From Methanosphaera sp. ISO3-F5 (GTDB lineage Archaea > Methanobacteriota > Methanobacteria > Methanobacteriales > Methanobacteriaceae): a stretch of DNA of 64,000 nucleotides. The stretch's first letter is position 1, and each line of letters begins with the position of its first letter. Of the stretch, positions 61,013 to 64,000 are shown in pieces. A program made the position numbers and the translations under genes. The DNA lies in assembly GCF_034480035.2 (NCBI RefSeq), contig NZ_CP118753.2, positions 1,955,426-2,019,425 on the forward strand. Reading direction: 5' to 3'. The notes beneath the pieces are model-generated. The model was not told the origin of the DNA and did not search any database. It saw only the letters and a list, made by a program, of their open reading frames with translations.

Positions 61013-61101
61013 ATATTTACATAATTATATATACATAAGTAACAATCATACTAAAAAAATAATTAATATTGAGTTTTTGACTTTAGGGGGTTAAAGAAAT
61101 T

Positions 61102-62184
61102 ATGATTAGTCAAATGGACATACTAATCTTCATATTAACAATTATAGTAACAGCACTATTCACAGCAGCTGTACGGCGAGAATTGTTAAAAGCAGATATT
61201 AGGGACAATCCAATCATCTCTGAACATAGACAAAAGAGTGGAACACCAACAATGGGCGGTTTTGGGATACTGCTAGGTATATCCCTAATGGCTTTAGTAA
61301 CATTCACATGGCATGCAGTAAGTTATCTTCACATAACAGTATTTATGATGATAGCTGCAGGAATATTTGGAATGTTTGATGATTTACTAGGATTTAAAGT
61401 AAAAGAATATCAGAAAGTTGTAAAAAATACTGGTGACAATCCAGTCCAACTGGGATTATTAACATTACAACCAGGTGAAGAAGCAAGAGTAGCATCACCT
61501 AAAGCTAAAAAAGATTATGAACAAATTGTTGAAAAAGAACATAAACTAGAACTAATTGATGAAATACCAATAAAAACAGAAACATCAGAAACAGAGAAAA
61601 TAATCACACAATTCATATTAGCATGTTTCCTAGTCGTACCAGGAGTATTATCAACTAACATACTTGGAATAGAAATCGGAGTATTGATGATACCATTAGC
61701 AATCCTTGCAATCATAGGATCAATAAATGCAGTAAACCTAATTGATGGTATGGATGGACTAGCTGCAGGAATTATTGCAATCGCATCCGTGGCTTCAGCA
61801 TTATTTGCTGGTGCAACAACAGGTTCTGTAGCATCATTACCATTTGTTGTAATAGCAGGTGCTAGTGTAGGATTTTTGGTATTAAATCATTATCCTGCAA
61901 AAATATTCATGGGAGATACAGGATCATACGCATTAGGTACAGGGTACATGGTAGCAGCATTACTTGGAAATACATTAATATTTTCAGTAATAGCTTTGGC
62001 AGTTCCAATAATATCAGTCATAATAAGTCTCTTACACAGAGCACATATTATCACACTACCTGTAGAACCATTACATCATACATTAAACTATCATGGAATG
62101 AGTGAACAAAAAATTATATTATTATACTGGGGAGTAACATTAATAGTGTCCGTAATAGCATTATTCCTGTTTGGAATAATATAA
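61102..62184 (+). CDS. MraY-like glycosyltransferase 4 family membrane enzyme
   Basis: 360 residues with about ten membrane helices. Motifs of the MraY/WecA family are present: ADIRDNPIISEHRQKSGTPT, MFDDLLGF, NLIDGMDGLAAG, MGDTGSYALG and EPLHHTLNYHGMSE. It transfers a phosphosugar-peptide to a lipid carrier. Here it is expected to make the pseudomurein lipid intermediate. A hydrophilic insert spans about 100-165. GGGGG precedes the ATG. Confidence 0.9.
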   Translation: MISQMDILIFILTIIVTALFTAAVRRELLKADIRDNPIISEHRQKSGTPTMGGFGILLGISLMALVTFTWHAVSYLHITVFMMIAAGIFGMFDDLLGFKVKEYQKVVKNTGDNPVQLGLLTLQPGEEARVASPKAKKDYEQIVEKEHKLELIDEIPIKTETSETEKIITQFILACFLVVPGVLSTNILGIEIGVLMIPLAILAIIGSINAVNLIDGMDGLAAGIIAIASVASALFAGATTGSVASLPFVVIAGASVGFLVLNHYPAKIFMGDTGSYALGTGYMVAALLGNTLIFSVIALAVPIISVIISLLHRAHIITLPVEPLHHTLNYHGMSEQKIILLYWGVTLIVSVIALFLFGII

Positions 62185-62201
62185 TCATTTGAGGAGTAAC
62201 A

Positions 62202-63665
62202 ATGAATAATATCAAAACATTAGATTTAGCAAAGAAAATTGAAGGAAAATTGTATGGTCCAAACAAGGAATTAAATGGAACCTTCACATTCCTAAACAAG
62301 GCATCTAAAAATGATATTGTAATAAGACATTGGATTAACGAAAAAGGTGTGCAAATAGCATTAGATAAGGAAATATCCTGTATAATCACACAAAATCCTC
62401 AAGAAGATACAATTAAATATGCACAAGAGCATGATTTTCCATTAATTGTGACAGATCACATAGAATATGCAACAGCATACGCATTAAACCAATCAATAAA
62501 AAAATATGCACAAAACGCTTTTAAAATGTCCATAACAGGAACCAATGGTAAATCAACAACTTCCCACCTTCTATTTACTATTTTTTCAGATTTAAATTAT
62601 AAAACATACACAAATACTGATGCTGAATCAGAAGGCAACACATTAATAGATCCACGAGTATCAGATGAATTAACAGATTACTACAAGCAACACGGCGAAA
62701 TAGAAGCAATATCACTGGAAGTATCAGAAGTACAAGGATGGGATGATAAACTAATGAAAAATCATTCATACCAGATGATAAGCGCATTAGAAGCAGACGT
62801 GGCAATAATTACAAACGCATCATTTGACCATATGAATCTCGTAGAATCATTCGATGAATTATTAGACGAAATAGAAGGAGCTGCAAGAGCCTTAGATAAA
62901 CAGGATAAAAACACCTTACTAGTACTAAACTATGAAGATACAAACATCAGAAAAATGAACAAAGCAGTAGAAGATAATCCAAACATAAAAGTAATGTACT
63001 TCGGAGATTATGACCCGGAAAACATATTAGACATATCCTATAAAGAAAATGTGGGAATATATGCAAAAGAAACATTATACATCAAATACGAGGATTTACC
63101 ATTCACATCAGCACATTTTATCCAAGACATCATGGCTGCAATAGCCGTATGTGAATACAAATCATTAAACAAGGAAGAAGTAATAAAATCTCTGAAAAAC
63201 TATAAACCGCTAGCAAGACGTTTCATCAAACTAAGAGAAAACCCTGTTATCATTGACGACTTTGCACATAACCCTTCAGGAATACAGTTAACAATAGAGA
63301 ACGGTTCAAAACTGGGGGATAAACTAGTAGTAGTTAATGCAATAAGAGGATCCCGTGGCGAAGATATTAATGAAGAAATCGCTGAATCCCTGGCAAAAAC
63401 ATTAAACCAGAAAGAGGATTACACATTATTATTAACTTGCAGTAAAGATGTGGTAAATCATTTAAACACAGTACTTGACTCAGAACTTCAAGTATTCACT
63501 GCAACATTAGATGAACATAACATAAAATATGAAGTAATAGAAAACCTTGAAGATGCATTAAACAAGTCACTACAAATAGCATCACCGGATGATGTCATAT
63601 TATTGTTAGGAGCCCAGGGAATGGACCCTGCAAGTAATATTCTATCAAAAAACAATCAAATATAA
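62202..63665 (+). CDS. Mur ligase (pseudomurein peptide assembly)
   Basis: 487 residues. The Mur ligase P-loop ITGTNGKSTT (111-120), a LEVSEVQGWDD segment, NASFDHMNLV near 204 and the C-terminal IIDDFAHNPSGIQLTI near 352 fit the Mur ligase family, which adds amino acids to the wall precursor. GAGGAG stands before the ATG 18 bp after the MraY-like gene. The amino acid added is unknown. Confidence 0.9.
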   Translation: MNNIKTLDLAKKIEGKLYGPNKELNGTFTFLNKASKNDIVIRHWINEKGVQIALDKEISCIITQNPQEDTIKYAQEHDFPLIVTDHIEYATAYALNQSIKKYAQNAFKMSITGTNGKSTTSHLLFTIFSDLNYKTYTNTDAESEGNTLIDPRVSDELTDYYKQHGEIEAISLEVSEVQGWDDKLMKNHSYQMISALEADVAIITNASFDHMNLVESFDELLDEIEGAARALDKQDKNTLLVLNYEDTNIRKMNKAVEDNPNIKVMYFGDYDPENILDISYKENVGIYAKETLYIKYEDLPFTSAHFIQDIMAAIAVCEYKSLNKEEVIKSLKNYKPLARRFIKLRENPVIIDDFAHNPSGIQLTIENGSKLGDKLVVVNAIRGSRGEDINEEIAESLAKTLNQKEDYTLLLTCSKDVVNHLNTVLDSELQVFTATLDEHNIKYEVIENLEDALNKSLQIASPDDVILLLGAQGMDPASNILSKNNQI

Positions 63666-63667
63666 TC

Positions 63668-63728
63668 CAATGCTGTCAAGTTAACGTTCATTTTGTGAGA
63701 CTGTTTTTTCAAGGCAGTCAAGTTAAAA
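63668..63728. repeat. Two transposon-end-like sequences in tandem
   Basis: CAATGCTGTCAAGTTAA (from about 63669) and AGGCAGTCAAGTTAA (from about 63713) resemble the 18-bp end of the IS4-type element at 16214 (CAATGTCGTCAGGTTAAG). No transposase lies in the following 270 bp. They look like insertion scars or solo ends. Confidence 0.45.
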
Positions 63729-63941
63729 TTTTTATCCCATCATTATCCTTTATTTTTTATATTGTAACCTATTTTTACTTTAAATTTACTTAATTCTATT
63801 GATAATTTAATTATATTTAATAATATAAGTATTTATTTAATTATATTGGTATTTAATTATTATTTATAGTTAGTTTTATATATTATGAGTTATATATTAT
63901 TATTTAGTTAATTAGCATATTGTTTATTTTTATTTTTTTAT
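63729..63941. other. Gene-free AT-rich stretch
   Basis: About 210 bp of nearly pure A and T. No frame or RNA gene was seen. Confidence 0.45.
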
Positions 63942-64000
63942 TTAATTGTTTGTGGATTTGATTGATAATGTTTTGGTGTTGTAGATGTCTTTATGTGGTA
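63942..64000 (-). CDS. Possible 3' end of a minus-strand gene at the right edge
   Basis: The minus strand enters the window open and reads PHKDIYNTKTLSIKSTNN before a stop at 63942-63944. A second frame is also open (to 63938). Composition switches to T/G-rich on plus here, as in other minus genes. Only context supports it. Confidence 0.25.
   Translation of the reverse strand, partial: PHKDIYNTKTLSIKSTNN

Noticed and set aside
60529-61101. A new riboswitch before the MraY-like gene
   Set aside because: Only a direct repeat is visible; no nested stems or known aptamer core could be traced by eye.

Overview
The window reads as chromosome of an AT-rich methanogenic archaeon of the order Methanobacteriales. 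Methenyl-H4MPT cyclohydrolase, phosphosulfolactate synthase, archaeal ribosomal proteins and RNA polymerase subunits, an exosome superoperon, MraY-like and Mur-ligase-like genes of pseudomurein synthesis, and a giant Asn/Thr-rich adhesin-like gene together point to Methanosphaera or a close relative. The genus is an inference from gene content and very low GC, not a database match.

Layout: 0-2 kb, a left-edge partial gene, a CofE-like protein and comA (all minus). 2.3-7.1 kb, ftsZ-secE-spt5-rpl11-rpl1-rpl10-rpl12 (plus). 7.6-20.4 kb, an accessory island: a 2058-residue adhesin-like gene split by a 2286-bp group II intron, then a nested set of transposons (an IS4-type element inside an older element with its own target duplication and a TnpB gene), then adhesin debris. 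20.6-28.8 kb, alaS, a CPBP membrane protease, a DUF39/ferredoxin protein, a HAD phosphatase, a PfkB kinase, a HisA-like protein, DUF3194 and prefoldin beta. 28.9-39.0 kb, the archaeal exosome superoperon (pcc1, Brix, rpoP, L37Ae, rrp42, rrp41, rrp4, SBDS, psmA; then pop5, rpp30, COG1325, L15e), interrupted by purB and two tiny membrane proteins. 39.3-48.2 kb, TFS, ribC, mch, thyA, metE, a polytopic membrane protein, tRNA-Ala, a DUF354 protein, hypB-hypA and prs. 48.3-57.4 kb, a DEAD-box helicase, a solute-binding protein, lonB, cobQ, a VWA protein, a TrkA protein and two tRNA-Gly genes. 57.6-63.7 kb, nikR, a methyltransferase, a hydrogenase-maturation-type protease and three genes resembling the pseudomurein cluster (CarB-like ATP-grasp, MraY-like, Mur ligase).

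Main points of interest. (1) Removing the group II intron exactly at its GTGCG...AC ends rebuilds a full adhesin frame. (2) Four genes (CPBP protease, solute-binding protein, lonB and the HycI-type protease) have N-termini that can only begin at ATT or ATA, three of them behind a GGAGG or GGGG ribosome site. (3) The two tiny membrane-protein genes inside the exosome superoperon share the palindrome ATACC-N6-GGTAT at the same distance from a TATA box. (4) The mobile-element island is a datable nest with two target duplications. (5) By eye, the plus strand alternates between A/C-rich and T/G-rich blocks that switch inside genes.

No rRNA gene, CRISPR array or prophage was seen. All calls come from reading the sequence; no homology search or folding program was run.
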